Source: Mammaliicoccus sciuri
GTDB taxonomy: Bacteria; Bacillota; Bacilli; Staphylococcales; Staphylococcaceae
Assembly (NCBI RefSeq): GCF_002901825.1
Contig: NZ_PPQD01000018.1
Span: forward strand, 341,600 to 405,599
Direction of reading: 5' to 3'
Length of the DNA: 64,000 bases
Shown in pieces: positions 9,126 to 17,979 of the stretch; within the stretch, counting starts at the first letter, position 1, and each line of letters starts with the position of its first letter. A program made the translations under genes and the position numbers. The notes under the pieces were generated by a model. The model was not told the origin of the DNA and did no database searches. It saw only the letters and a program-made list of their open reading frames with translations.

Positions 9126-9878
9126 ATGGCTTCTAACGTTCAATCCATTGACCGCGCATTAAGCATTTTAGAAATCATATCCGAAAAAGAACAAATATCA
9201 TTAAAAGACTTAGTAGATGAAATTCAATTATCTAAAGCAACTGTACATAGACTTGTTAATTCATTGATTAGCAATGGCTACGTTCAACAAAACGCATTGA
9301 CCAATCAATATGAAATAACTTTTAAAATGTTCCAACTTGGGAATAAACGTGTACAAAATATTGATTTTTTAAATGTAGCTAAAAGTATGATTAGTCAGCT
9401 GATGACAACAGTTGGGGAAACATGTCATTTAGTAGTGGAAGACAATAACGAAGTGGTATATATAGATAAATTTATACCAAGCAATAACAATCGATCGATG
9501 GCATCTAAAATCGGGAAACGAGCACCTATGTATTGCACAGCAGTAGGTAAATCTATACTTTCGACGTATGAGAATGAAAGAATCCAAGAAATATGGAATC
9601 AATCGAATATTGTTAAACTAACCGAAAATACAATCACAGACTATAATCAATTCATCGATGAAATAGCAGTCATCCGGGAACAAGGTTATTCCGTTGATAA
9701 CGAAGAAAATGAAAAAGGCATATATTGCGTAAGTACCTACTTCGTAAACTATCGAAATGAAGTCCAAGGTGCTATCAGCCTCTCATTCCCTACAACAGAA
9801 TTAGATAAGAAAGAGTTCTTTGTAGAAGAATTAAAAACATGTGCTAACAAAATTTCTAGATTACTTGGGTATCATTAA
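9126..9878 (+). CDS. IclR-family regulator of the sugar-acid operon (KdgR-like)
   Basis: A 250-residue IclR regulator. An N-terminal winged HTH (SIDRALSILEIISEKEQISL ... LSKATVHRLVNSLISNGYV) is followed by the ligand-binding GAF-like domain, with GKRAPMYCTAVGKSIL and the final GYSVDNEENEKGIYCV / GAISLSFP blocks. ATG 9126 is chosen because AGAGGTG at 9113-9119 gives correct spacing. It is transcribed away from kdgA and shares one control region with the operon. Such regulators usually sense KDG or a related keto-acid; that is family knowledge, not shown here. Confidence 0.85.
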   Translation: MASNVQSIDRALSILEIISEKEQISLKDLVDEIQLSKATVHRLVNSLISNGYVQQNALTNQYEITFKMFQLGNKRVQNIDFLNVAKSMISQLMTTVGETCHLVVEDNNEVVYIDKFIPSNNNRSMASKIGKRAPMYCTAVGKSILSTYENERIQEIWNQSNIVKLTENTITDYNQFIDEIAVIREQGYSVDNEENEKGIYCVSTYFVNYRNEVQGAISLSFPTTELDKKEFFVEELKTCANKISRLLGYH

Positions 9879-9901
9879 GAGATTGGGCCATAATATAGGG
9901 G

Positions 9902-10135
9902 GCGCACGATATCTCTTAGTCTTCGTGCGTTACACCCTGATTTTGCACCTTAGCGCACGATATCTTTCAGTCTTCGTGCGTTACACCCTGTTTTTATACC
10001 CTAGCGCACGATATCTTTCAGTCTTCGTGCGTTACACCCTGTTTTTGTACCTTAGCGCACGATATCTCTTAGTCTTCGTGCATTACACCCTGATTTTGCA
10101 CCTTAGCGCACGATATCTTTCAGTCTTCGTGCGTT
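9902..10135 (+). repeat. Tandem array of five 51-bp hairpin repeats (family A)
   Basis: Five copies begin at 9902, 9953, 10004, 10055 and 10106, each starting GCGCACGATATCT. In each unit CGCACGA is matched about 13 bases later by TCGTGCG, so every unit can form a stem-loop. The rest of the unit (TTACACCCTG and a T-rich stretch) varies slightly. Since 51 is divisible by three, one frame stays open across the array, but it has no start signal or protein character. Confidence 0.9.
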
Positions 10136-10189
10136 ATGGTTTTAAGTTAAGCTAGTATCCAAATTTGGATGTATTAAAATACTCAAAAC

Positions 10190-10246
10190 AAAAACAAGCC
10201 TATCACTTTAAAACTGACATAATCAGTTAAGTGATAGGCTTATTTA
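10190..10246. terminator. Bidirectional terminator between the IclR-side repeats and the LysR gene
   Basis: AAGCCTATCACTT (10196-10208) pairs with AAGTGATAGGCTT (10229-10241). T-rich tracts flank it on both strands (GTTTTTGTTTTG reading minus). It directly follows the LysR stop codon. Confidence 0.8.
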
Positions 10247-11089
10247 TTATCTAAACTCATAATTCTTAATTTCATTTACAATCGTATTATATTTATTTGT
10301 CTTGTATCTTGATTTGTTAGACACTACAAAGAAATTCCGATTTAAATCTAGGTCGTTTGTGACGATATAATCTTCATCAAATGATTTTATAGAGAAATTG
10401 GATAATATCGTATAGCCCATATTTTGTTTAACGAGTTCTAAAATTAATTGGTTATCATTAATGACTACTTTACGAGATGTTAAATTCAATTGCTGTAATA
10501 GCATATCTTGATAATATCTTATTCCTGATCCTGTTTCTCTAACGTAACATCTTAATTGATTTAAATTTTGGTTTGTTTGTTTATTTTTCACGAGTAATAA
10601 TTTATCTCTTGTTAGGACTTCACTATTGATTTTGTCGTCCAGTACTGGCTTTTCGATAATGCCTAGATCAAGTGAGTAATCTTTCAACTTACTTAATATA
10701 TCAGCTGAGTTATAGACATATATATGAATATTCAGTTTAGGATATTTCGTTTGTAGATAGATTGTTAAGTCTAATAACATCGATTGGCCGAATGTGTGAC
10801 TCGTCCCTATGACAAACTTCCCCTTCACATCTTCTTTATGCTGATTAATTTTTGTTTGCAGTTGCTCATCTAATATAGCTAATTGGCATGCGTAGTTATA
10901 TAACTCTCTTCCTTCTTCTGTCAAAATAATATGCTTTCTCGTATTTTCAAAAATTTTGATTTGATATTTCTCTTCTAGTGTCTTGATATCTCTACTTATG
11001 GATGGCTGTGATTTATATAACTTTTCTGCAGCATTCGTAAACCCTTCTTCTTCTACAATAACTTTTAAGATTTGTAATTTATCTTCCAT
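10247..11089 (-). CDS. LysR-family transcriptional regulator
   Basis: A 280-residue LysR regulator. The N-terminal HTH (GFTNAAEKLYKSQPSISRDI) is followed by a substrate-binding-like effector domain. ATG 11089 (MEDKLQIL) is chosen because AGGTGG lies five bases upstream; a GTG at 11098 would overlap that site. It is divergent from the YeiH-family gene with about 97 bases between the two starts. In E. coli and Bacillus, YeiH transporters are also paired with LysR genes (YeiE, CysL-like), so it probably controls its neighbour. The effector is unknown; a sulfur anion is a guess from the family. Confidence 0.85.
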   Translation of the reverse strand: MEDKLQILKVIVEEEGFTNAAEKLYKSQPSISRDIKTLEEKYQIKIFENTRKHIILTEEGRELYNYACQLAILDEQLQTKINQHKEDVKGKFVIGTSHTFGQSMLLDLTIYLQTKYPKLNIHIYVYNSADILSKLKDYSLDLGIIEKPVLDDKINSEVLTRDKLLLVKNKQTNQNLNQLRCYVRETGSGIRYYQDMLLQQLNLTSRKVVINDNQLILELVKQNMGYTILSNFSIKSFDEDYIVTNDLDLNRNFFVVSNKSRYKTNKYNTIVNEIKNYEFR

Positions 11090-11186
11090 TGCAACCACCT
11101 CATATCATTTTTGTTATATTATATATTTAAAAATAGCATTTCACAAATATTCATCTTACGATTAAACTTACGTTGAGGTGAGCATT

Positions 11187-12173
11187 ATGTGGGAAAAATT
11201 TAATAAACGTTTTTTACTCGGTATTGGATTTACTTTTTTAGTTGCTATTGTCAGTATACTTTTATCGTATTTACCTGTATTTAACAAAGTCGGGGCGCTC
11301 GCAATTGCGATTATTACAGCTATTTTATATAGACATTTCAGGGGATACCCTACGCAAATCGAATCGGGAATTGCATTTTCATCAAAAAAATTATTAAGAT
11401 ATGCGATTATTCTATATGGGCTTAAGTTAAATTTGTGGACAATTATTAACCAAGGTAGCACATTGTTATTACTAGATGTTGGTGTCGTCGCTTTTGCGAT
11501 ATTGTTTATTTTATTTTTAAATAAAATCGTTAAAGGAGATAACAATTTAGTCTTGTTATTAGGTGTTGGAACTGGCGTTTGTGGTGCAGCTGCGATTGCC
11601 GCGATATCACCTATACTTAAATCTAAAGACAGTGATGTTGGAATTAGTGTAGGTTTAGTGGCCATAATGGGTACAATATTCTCTTTAGCTTACACATTAT
11701 TATTCGCTATTTTTCCAATGAACGCTGAATTTTATGGTATTTGGTCAGGTGCAAGCTTACATGAAATTGCGCACGTTATTTTAGCAGCAGATGTTGGTGG
11801 CCAGTCCTCACTAGGCATTGGCTTATTAACAAAATTGGGTAGAGTATTTCTATTAATACCATTAAGTATTATTTTCTTAATCATCGTTAATAGAAAGAGA
11901 TCACATAAAGTTTCACAAAAAATAGACTTTCCGTACTTTTTAATTGGATTTTTAATCATGAGCGCCGTGAATACATTCATTCCTATTCCTGAAGCAGTAT
12001 TAAATGTAATCAGTACATTTACAACGCTTATATTAATTATGGCAATGGTCGGTATCGGTTTAAATGTATCTTTCAGTGACTTAAAAACAAAAGCATTCAA
12101 ACCAATGATAGCAATGCTTATAACGTCAGTTGTGTTGTCAGTAATCACGTTTATTGTTGTTGGATTTTTATAA
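11187..12173 (+). CDS. YeiH/UPF0324 family membrane transporter
   Basis: A 328-residue integral membrane protein with about ten hydrophobic segments. The family signature LLLGVGTGVCGAAAIAAISPIL lies in the middle, and GIWSGASLHEIAHVILAADV and AMVGIGLNVSF are further family blocks. UPF0324 proteins are annotated as putative sulfate or sulfonate exporters; biochemical proof is thin. ATG 11187 is preceded by GAGGTG at 11175-11180. Divergent LysR regulator next to it. Confidence 0.85.
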   Translation: MWEKFNKRFLLGIGFTFLVAIVSILLSYLPVFNKVGALAIAIITAILYRHFRGYPTQIESGIAFSSKKLLRYAIILYGLKLNLWTIINQGSTLLLLDVGVVAFAILFILFLNKIVKGDNNLVLLLGVGTGVCGAAAIAAISPILKSKDSDVGISVGLVAIMGTIFSLAYTLLFAIFPMNAEFYGIWSGASLHEIAHVILAADVGGQSSLGIGLLTKLGRVFLLIPLSIIFLIIVNRKRSHKVSQKIDFPYFLIGFLIMSAVNTFIPIPEAVLNVISTFTTLILIMAMVGIGLNVSFSDLKTKAFKPMIAMLITSVVLSVITFIVVGFL

Positions 12174-12230
12174 TTGAAATATAAGGGTATAACATAGTTA
12201 TGATTCAATTTTGAGAAAGATTGTGATTAA

Positions 12231-13055
12231 ATGCTGTTATACCTTAAATTATATTTAATACTCATAATTTCGACGTTCAATTATTTATTTATACCACCTG
12301 ATGTCCCTGCGTCTTATAAAGATACATTTACAAAAGCCACACATCATGATTATCAAGAAGCTTTTAAATTAGGTTCACAAATTTCAAATGAGAATCTTAA
12401 AATTAAACCATTTCATTCAAAAGATAAACGTACCAGTCAAGCAGTTGGTAAAGTCACATCTGATGAAACAGGCAAGTCAGGAAATGGCGCAACAGGGTTT
12501 GTCGTCGATGATCATACAGTTATCACCGCGTCACATGTCGCAAGTGATGATGACGGAAATAAAGAAAAGAAACAATTTTATTTCTTTCCTGCTAAATCTA
12601 ATCAATATACACCGATGAAATTCAAGATTAAGCAATTTTATAAATCAAACGAAAGAGATGTCGCAGTACTCATTACTGAAAAATCATTAACACCCAAAAT
12701 TAAACCTTTAACTATAGCATCAGAACGTGAAATTCATCATTTGAAACCTAAATCAACACTATCTATGACAGGCTATCCAAATGAAGAACCATTTGATGGT
12801 CAATATATGTACCAATCAAAAGGATTCTATCTCAAACCAACTCACGAACATATCGAATATATCGGACACATGCATCGAACAATAGGATTTTCAGGATCTC
12901 CAGTATTTAATCATGATAACCATGTCATCGGTATACATGCACATGGCATTCGTCCTGATATGAGATTAAAAAATCAAGATACCCGTGATATTTACACAGG
13001 AGGTCCACTTATAACAGGTGAAACACGAAACTTTATTAATAAATACCGTAAATAA
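12231..13055 (+). CDS. Secreted V8-like serine protease (peptidase family S1B)
   Basis: A 274-residue protein with a hydrophobic N-terminus (residues 1-21) that acts as signal or anchor. The chymotrypsin-fold triad is complete: His102 in TVITASHV, Asp143 in NERDVAVL and Ser221 in TIGFSGSPVF. Together with HVIGIHAHG it matches the staphylococcal glutamyl endopeptidase / Spl / exfoliative-toxin family. The His in IGIHAHG near residue 236 fits Glu-type P1 specificity in that family, but specificity is inferred. The ribosome site is poor. It follows YeiH by 57 bases and may be transcribed alone. Confidence 0.8.
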   Translation: MLLYLKLYLILIISTFNYLFIPPDVPASYKDTFTKATHHDYQEAFKLGSQISNENLKIKPFHSKDKRTSQAVGKVTSDETGKSGNGATGFVVDDHTVITASHVASDDDGNKEKKQFYFFPAKSNQYTPMKFKIKQFYKSNERDVAVLITEKSLTPKIKPLTIASEREIHHLKPKSTLSMTGYPNEEPFDGQYMYQSKGFYLKPTHEHIEYIGHMHRTIGFSGSPVFNHDNHVIGIHAHGIRPDMRLKNQDTRDIYTGGPLITGETRNFINKYRK

Positions 13056-13079
13056 TTTATACACTGCACAATTGTACCC

Positions 13080-13104
13080 GTTTGATAAATCAAAATAGTG
13101 GTAT
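13080..13104 (+). promoter_or_regulatory. Sigma-B-like promoter of the YdaT-type stress gene
   Basis: GTTT (13080-13083), a 15-base spacer and TGGTAT (13099-13104) resemble the sigma-B consensus GTTT-N13-15-GGGTAT with one mismatch. The coding start is 37 bases downstream. YdaT belongs to the sigma-B regulon in B. subtilis, which fits. Confidence 0.5.
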
Positions 13105-13140
13105 TCAATAAGTGTGTATATTATGAAAGGATGATGAAAC

Positions 13141-13557
13141 ATGCCATGGACTATGGACGAATATCCTCAAACTTGGAAAAACTTTGATCAACTTGAAAGA
13201 AAGAAAGCTATTGATATTGGCAACGCAATGTTAACCAACGGGTACAAAGAAGAAGATGCCATTCCAATTGCAACGAAACAAGCAGAAGACTGGTACAAGA
13301 ACGCTACTAAAGAAGAATTAAATGAATTGAAAGATAAGAAAATTACACAACATAAACAAGACAGTTCTGCCAATCCTCAGTTAAACGATAAAGATATACA
13401 TGTCTATTATGAAGACAATCAATGGAAGATAAAAACTGATGGTGCTAAACAAGCTAGCGAAACCTTTGATAAGAAAGAAGATGCTGTGAAGCGCGCTCGA
13501 AACATAGCTAGCAATCGTGACACAGAGATTATTGAACATAAGAAAAATGAATCGTAA
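13141..13557 (+). CDS. YdaT-like general stress protein with C-terminal DUF2188 domain
   Basis: A 138-residue hydrophilic protein. The N-terminal half (MPWTMDEYPQTWKNFD, DIGNAMLTNGY, AIPIATKQAEDWY) matches B. subtilis YdaT. The C-terminal half (DIHVYYEDNQWKI ... KKEDAVKRARNIA) is a DUF2188 domain. Both parts occur in stress proteins without known activity. A strong AAAGGATG ribosome site precedes the ATG. A sigma-B-like promoter lies upstream and a hairpin terminator downstream, so it is a single-gene unit. Confidence 0.85.
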   Translation: MPWTMDEYPQTWKNFDQLERKKAIDIGNAMLTNGYKEEDAIPIATKQAEDWYKNATKEELNELKDKKITQHKQDSSANPQLNDKDIHVYYEDNQWKIKTDGAKQASETFDKKEDAVKRARNIASNRDTEIIEHKKNES

Positions 13558-13563
13558 TGACAG

Positions 13564-13618
13564 AAGGCATAATCAGAAATGTACCATAACGGAACATAAT
13601 GATTATGCCTTAATTTTT
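13564..13618 (+). terminator. Terminator after the YdaT-like gene
   Basis: AAGGCATAATCA (13564-13575) pairs with TGATTATGCCTT (13600-13611) and is followed by AATTTTTA. The stem is perfect over 12 pairs. Confidence 0.85.
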
Positions 13619-13919
13619 ATCTATTTTCCCAATATGTGAACAACGGTCCTGTTTCCCCATATATAGGGTCTTGTTCTCGTAATCCAACCTCTTGAATGCG
13701 TTTCTTCTACTCTTCTATATTTGTATCTTCTTCTGTACATACGTCTTAATCTTATCCATTTGGATATGCCCCAATTACTTCAAAATCCGAACAAGATTCT
13801 AATAATTTATGGTCTACGCCTGCAGGAACAATCATAACATCTCCAGCTTCTACACTTACTTTTTCACCTTGTTCGCCACCTAAATGTAATAATGCAGTTC
13901 CTTTATCTACAACTATAGA
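13617..13919 (-). pseudogene. Decayed, 5'-truncated cupin-domain gene
   Basis: Minus-strand reading in one constant frame gives a cupin C-terminal part: VVDKGTALLHLGGEQGEKV, then VEAGDVMIVPAGVDHKL, then SDFEVIGAYPNG. This is followed by a conserved tail with RIQEVGLREQDPIYGE, the usual end of small cupins of unknown function. Three in-frame stop codons interrupt the tail. The 5' half is missing: the frame runs straight into the stop codon of the CocE-type gene at 13920. So an upstream deletion joined the two, and substitutions then inactivated what was left. Frame conservation without frameshifts suggests recent decay. Confidence 0.8.
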
Positions 13920-15608
13920 TTATTTATGACATATTTCTGGTACAAGAATATGAGAATCGTATTTACCGCCTACGTATATATTGTGAATACCTTTATTAAC
14001 TGTTTCTTCGTGTTCATAACGTGTTTTGAGTCCAGGTGTACTATTACCTTTAACAACTTCACTTGCATTTATGACTACTTCAAGTTGTTCACCTTTTTTA
14101 AATAATGTACTTGAAGGTAAGATTTCAATTTCAACTGGCACGATTTCATCTTTAGCTAATTTAAGTTCTGATTCGTGTTTATGCCATGGTTGTAATGGTG
14201 TTGATTTTTCAGTATCTAATTCTCTGTGAGATACACGTAACCAACTTGATGCGACTTGACCATGTTCGATATGGTTGAAGTCTGGGAAGTTTACTTCTTC
14301 ACCTTTTTTATTGAATTTTTTAATACCTACAAATAAATCCATATCATCCGCTTCTTCTGCAGATACCCATAATTTCAATTTCATATTACCAGTTAGTTCA
14401 GTATCTTCATTAAATACTTTATTAAATCTCACTTCATCTTTGCCTTCAACTTCACTATTATAAGAAATTTTAGTTGATGTTTCTGGTTTCAAATCTTTTA
14501 AAGTCATGTCTGATCCGTCTAAATATAAAGCAGTTTCTTTAGTGTTAGGTAATGGGAAGTTTGTTGCTGTTTTAGTGTTACCTCTATAGAATTTATCTCT
14601 TACTTCATAACTTACTTTAGGTGTATCTTTCCAATCATTTTCAATACCTTTTAAATAATAATCGAAGAATTCTTTTTGTTGTTCAAGAGATTCACGTGCA
14701 TAATATGATTCCCATTCTTTACGGCCATGTATCTTTAGCCATTTATCTTCTGATGATGCTTGTTTAAATCCTTCAAAAGTACCGCGATTATGCAATCCTT
14801 GAGTTGACCAACTTGCACATACAAACATTGGTACTTTAATTGCTGATAAATCTGCTTGTTTACCTTTCCAATATTCGTCAAACATCGTATGCAATTTTTG
14901 TTCTTTTTTCAAATCTTCAATTTCTGATTCTGGCCATCTTGCAACAATTCCTTCATACCAGAATCTATAGAAACCAGTATCTGGTATACCACCATGGAAA
15001 GCAATTTCTCTGTACATGTCATTTAAACCTTCCCAAGGTATCATCGCTTTTAAGTGTGATGGATTTAATGAAGCTACCCACCATTGTGTTACAGCTAAAT
15101 ATGAAACACCATTTGTACCGACATTGCCGTTACTCCATTCTTGTTGTCCAGCCCATTCAATAACTTCTGCATAATCTTTCGCTTCTGAAAGACCCCAAGG
15201 ATATAGTGCACCTTTAGATTTCGCACTACCTCTTAAAGCAACTTTTACGACAACATAATCATTTGGTACCCAGAAACCTGGGTCTGGTGATTCTTCCGGT
15301 GTAATACTTGATGTTGGAATTGCACCAAGTGTTGGCCATAATGATCCCATATTTGTAATTTTTGGTTTGTTATCTTTACCATATGTGTCAGCTGACATGA
15401 CAACTGGGAACTTCCCAGGTTTATTAGGGCGAATAACGTTTACATATAATACTGCACCGTCTGACATTGGTACAGCTACATCTTTTTCCATAATCATTTC
15501 TTGATTACCATATTGAATGCTATCAACAACAATATGATTGATGCCTTCTTTAATATTTTCAATAGATGTTACTGTTAATTTTGGATTACCTAGCATTTGT
15601 TTAGTCAT
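13920..15608 (-). CDS. CocE/NonD-family (X-Pro dipeptidyl-peptidase-like) hydrolase
   Basis: A protein of 562 residues in the S15/CocE alpha/beta-hydrolase family. After an N-terminal PMSDGAVLYVNVIRP block, the nucleophile serine sits in GTNGVSYLAVTQW near residue 169. A cap region and the C-terminal jelly-roll domain (X-Pro dipeptidyl-peptidase C-terminal domain) follow. Members cleave acyl or peptide bonds; the substrate here is unknown. There is no signal peptide, so it is cytoplasmic. ATG 15608 is 8 bases after an AAAGGG site; TTG 15617 is an alternative. A divergent TetR gene and an inverted repeat between them suggest substrate-induced expression. Confidence 0.8.
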   Translation of the reverse strand: MTKQMLGNPKLTVTSIENIKEGINHIVVDSIQYGNQEMIMEKDVAVPMSDGAVLYVNVIRPNKPGKFPVVMSADTYGKDNKPKITNMGSLWPTLGAIPTSSITPEESPDPGFWVPNDYVVVKVALRGSAKSKGALYPWGLSEAKDYAEVIEWAGQQEWSNGNVGTNGVSYLAVTQWWVASLNPSHLKAMIPWEGLNDMYREIAFHGGIPDTGFYRFWYEGIVARWPESEIEDLKKEQKLHTMFDEYWKGKQADLSAIKVPMFVCASWSTQGLHNRGTFEGFKQASSEDKWLKIHGRKEWESYYARESLEQQKEFFDYYLKGIENDWKDTPKVSYEVRDKFYRGNTKTATNFPLPNTKETALYLDGSDMTLKDLKPETSTKISYNSEVEGKDEVRFNKVFNEDTELTGNMKLKLWVSAEEADDMDLFVGIKKFNKKGEEVNFPDFNHIEHGQVASSWLRVSHRELDTEKSTPLQPWHKHESELKLAKDEIVPVEIEILPSSTLFKKGEQLEVVINASEVVKGNSTPGLKTRYEHEETVNKGIHNIYVGGKYDSHILVPEICHK

Positions 15609-15712
15609 ATATTTCAAACCCTTTCTTTATATAGTGTTATTTTGAATACATATAAAGCTTAATCCTCAAGCACATATTACACAATAATCACGACAACTAA
15701 AGGTGTTTGAAA

Positions 15713-15739
15713 ATGAACAAACTGATTAAAATTGTTCAT
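15713..15739. promoter_or_regulatory. Inverted repeat, probable TetR operator
   Basis: ATGAACAA (15713-15720) and TTGTTCAT (15732-15739) form a perfect inverted repeat with an 11-base spacer. It lies between the CocE-type gene and the divergent TetR gene, about 105 and 89 bases from their starts. Confidence 0.6.
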
Positions 15740-15827
15740 TAACTATGTTTGAAATGACAATTTATGATTTATTTAAGATAATTCTATATACTTAATATAC
15801 AAATCTTGATAAGAGGAGATGTTGTGA

Positions 15828-16424
15828 ATGGCACAAGACAGAAGGAACCGAAAAACTCAAAATGCTATTAAAGAGATCTTTCTAAATTTACTACAAAAAT
15901 ATTCATTTTATGACATTACGGTTCAACAAATAGCTGATATTGCTGATATTAATAGAGGTACATTCTATTTTCACTATGTAGATAAATATGATTTATTAGA
16001 AAAAATGGAGAATGAAAAAATAAATGATATTCAAACATTTATCGCTGAGCAAAATAAAAATGCTTTCTCTGATTCTCCTAAAGATATTGTCCATAATATT
16101 ATGGCGTATTTAATTGAACATATTGATTATCATTTAGAGTTTTATAAGACGATGTTTAATATTGGACAAGTTTCTATGTTACGAGAAAAGCTTTACCAAT
16201 TGATATTTGATCATTTAAGTTCATATAAAAATATCAACAACACTATTGGAGATATTCCATTACTATATTTCACAAGCTATGTATCAGGTGCAGGTATTTC
16301 CTTTATTAAACATTGGATACAAGACGAAAATAGAATCGATAAATCTCATTTAATCAATCATTTCACAACCATCGTCAATAATGGGCCCGTCCCATTAATG
16401 GAAAAAGAACAGTTCCCAAAATAA
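15828..16424 (+). CDS. TetR/AcrR-family regulator
   Basis: A 198-residue TetR-type repressor. The N-terminal HTH spans residues 10-55 (TQNAIKEIFLNLLQKYSFYD, VQQIADIADINRGTFYFHYVDKYDLLEKM), a textbook match. The C-terminal helical domain resembles the TetR_C_7/YfiR type. GAGGAGATG gives the ribosome site. It is divergent from the CocE-family hydrolase and probably represses it. Convergent terminator with the NTF2-like gene downstream. Confidence 0.88.
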   Translation: MAQDRRNRKTQNAIKEIFLNLLQKYSFYDITVQQIADIADINRGTFYFHYVDKYDLLEKMENEKINDIQTFIAEQNKNAFSDSPKDIVHNIMAYLIEHIDYHLEFYKTMFNIGQVSMLREKLYQLIFDHLSSYKNINNTIGDIPLLYFTSYVSGAGISFIKHWIQDENRIDKSHLINHFTTIVNNGPVPLMEKEQFPK

Positions 16425-16447
16425 TTTTAGGAACTGTTCTAATTTTT
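16406..16447. terminator. Bidirectional terminator between TetR and NTF2-like genes
   Basis: AGAACAGTTCC pairs with GGAACTGTTCT; T-runs follow on both strands. The left arm lies in the last codons of the TetR gene. Confidence 0.85.
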
Positions 16448-16824
16448 TATGATTGATTTGAAAACAATTGATCATCTTTAGGTTGGTTTTCTAAGTAGGT
16501 AATTTTACCGTTCTCATCTAATCTTGCGATATCTTTGCCTTCTTGTGTATAAACACCTGTTTCATATCGGTTACCACAAATTGCCCAATCTGTTTCATAG
16601 CTACCATCTTCATTTTGTGTCCAACCGTTATGCATATGTTTTAAATCTTTATTTGTTGTATAAACACTTTTAACAAACTGCTTCCAAGCTTCTTTACCTT
16701 TAAAAGTCTTCTTATTTAATACAAATTCTATATCATCATGAAATAGTTCATTTAATTTATGAAAACTTTCTTCACTGTATCTTGCTCCATCAAATAAGAT
16801 AAAGTATTCATCTAATATGTTCAT
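16447..16824 (-). CDS. SnoaL/NTF2-like fold protein
   Basis: A 125-residue protein with the cone-shaped NTF2-like pattern: an N-terminal helix (LDEYFILFDGARYSEESFHKLNELF), then HDDIEFVLNKKTFKGKEAWKQFVKSVY, and three strands ending in ICGNRYETGVYTQEGKDIARLDENGKITYLEN. Such proteins include small isomerases, dehydratases and ligand-binding proteins; nothing fixes the ligand here. ATG 16824 follows a GAAGG site; an upstream GTG (16833) overlaps it. Alone, convergent with tetR. Confidence 0.75.
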   Translation of the reverse strand: MNILDEYFILFDGARYSEESFHKLNELFHDDIEFVLNKKTFKGKEAWKQFVKSVYTTNKDLKHMHNGWTQNEDGSYETDWAICGNRYETGVYTQEGKDIARLDENGKITYLENQPKDDQLFSNQS

Positions 16825-16891
16825 TATATTCACCTTCTTTTCTTCAAGTGATTATACCGTTCACTTTACAAAAGAGATATCATAATGCTCA

Positions 16892-17671
16892 TTAATTTAT
16901 AAACCAGCTTGTTTGCACATTTGGTCCTAGTACATTGGCATCGACATTTTGATCAAGTTCTGATGAATAGTAACTATCTGTATATTGCCATAATACATGT
17001 TCTCTTTCAGGTTGTGTTTCTTGATATGAAGCTAACCAATAACCATCATAAGAGCCGACAGCATTCGCTGTATGATTAACCATAAAGTCTTCATAAGAGT
17101 ATAGTAATACTTTCTTATCACCTGAATACTTCCTCATTTCATTCAACCAAGCGAGTGTACTTGCATTTGTATCTCCTGAAGCAACTGATTCTTCCTCATA
17201 ATCATTGATATAAAAACTTGCATTAGGTGCTCTATTATATAGCGATTTCGCTTCTGTTCTTGCTTCACTTGCATTTTCATACATACTATATGTATAAACA
17301 CCATACTTCATATTATTGGCAGAAATTAATTTTGAATTTGTATCAAATGCTGCATCTTTATAGTCTGAACCATATTGTGCTCTTAAAATAATAAAATCAT
17401 AATTGGCTTTAAGCTTTTTAACTTGTGCTGATGTTAATTCTCCTTGCCATTCTGATAAATCAAGTATTGAATCATCTTTGGCTACTGTCGAAGATTCCTC
17501 TATTTCTTGTTTGTTTCTAAAAGTATTTTGATTTTCATTTTCTATGTATTTCTTATAACCATGACCCATCGTACCCTCTTCTTGGGCCGCTTCTACTTTT
17601 TCAGATGATACATTAATGATAAGCATCATCGTCACGACTGTTATCATCATTTTTAGAAATCTTCTAGACAT
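16892..17671 (-). CDS. Secreted GH25 muramidase (lysozyme)
   Basis: A 259-residue protein with a signal peptide (hydrophobic residues 8-22, cleavage likely after KVEAA). A spacer of about 40 residues precedes a GH25 catalytic domain from residue 68. The domain shows the entry strand ILDLSEWQGELTS with catalytic Asp71, FIILRAQYGSDY, SFYINDYEEES holding the acidic catalytic pair near 157-160, LLYSYEDFMV, and the closing HVLWQYTDS / DQNVDANV. It should hydrolyse MurNAc-GlcNAc bonds in peptidoglycan outside the cell. No wall-binding repeat is seen. A clean AAAGGAG site precedes the ATG. Confidence 0.85.
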   Translation of the reverse strand: MSRRFLKMMITVVTMMLIINVSSEKVEAAQEEGTMGHGYKKYIENENQNTFRNKQEIEESSTVAKDDSILDLSEWQGELTSAQVKKLKANYDFIILRAQYGSDYKDAAFDTNSKLISANNMKYGVYTYSMYENASEARTEAKSLYNRAPNASFYINDYEEESVASGDTNASTLAWLNEMRKYSGDKKVLLYSYEDFMVNHTANAVGSYDGYWLASYQETQPEREHVLWQYTDSYYSSELDQNVDANVLGPNVQTSWFIN

Positions 17672-17704
17672 TTAAATACTCCTTTGTCATTGATGCATAT
17701 TTTA

Positions 17705-17908
17705 TTAAACTTTATCTATTACAGGTTTTCCATTCTCGTCTAACAATGGTGTTAAACCACTGCCTGTACCTACCCAAGCATTGATATAATTAACACCTGT
17801 TTCACGATCAACAAGAATCGAAATGCGACCTAATCCTTTAACATTATCTACCGATTTAACAAAAAATCGATTATTATCTTTTGAATCATTATCTTTGTTA
17901 CCAAACAT
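17705..17908 (-). CDS. Small DUF6440-family protein
   Basis: A 67-residue protein. RISILVDRETGVNYINAW and GLTPLLDENGKPV match the DUF6440 pattern of short Firmicute proteins with no known role. ATG 17908 (MFGNKDND) is chosen because GGAGG lies at 17916-17920; the in-frame ATG at 17929 would be upstream of that site. No signal peptide or membrane segment. Confidence 0.7.
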   Translation of the reverse strand: MFGNKDNDSKDNNRFFVKSVDNVKGLGRISILVDRETGVNYINAWVGTGSGLTPLLDENGKPVIDKV

Positions 17909-17979
17909 ATTTTTTCCTCCTTTTCTCATATAATGGTATAATATTTGCCATTATAATTAAATGATAGGAGCTAAATTTC

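Noticed and set aside
9841..10155. Open frame of about 100 codons across the 51-bp repeats
   Set aside because: It only exists because the repeat period is divisible by three. There is no ribosome site, it begins inside the IclR gene and the translation is pure repeat.
11168..11665. Long antisense open frame over the YeiH gene
   Set aside because: It mirrors codon bias of the real gene, has no ribosome site and encodes a low-complexity Pro/Thr/Asn-rich chain.
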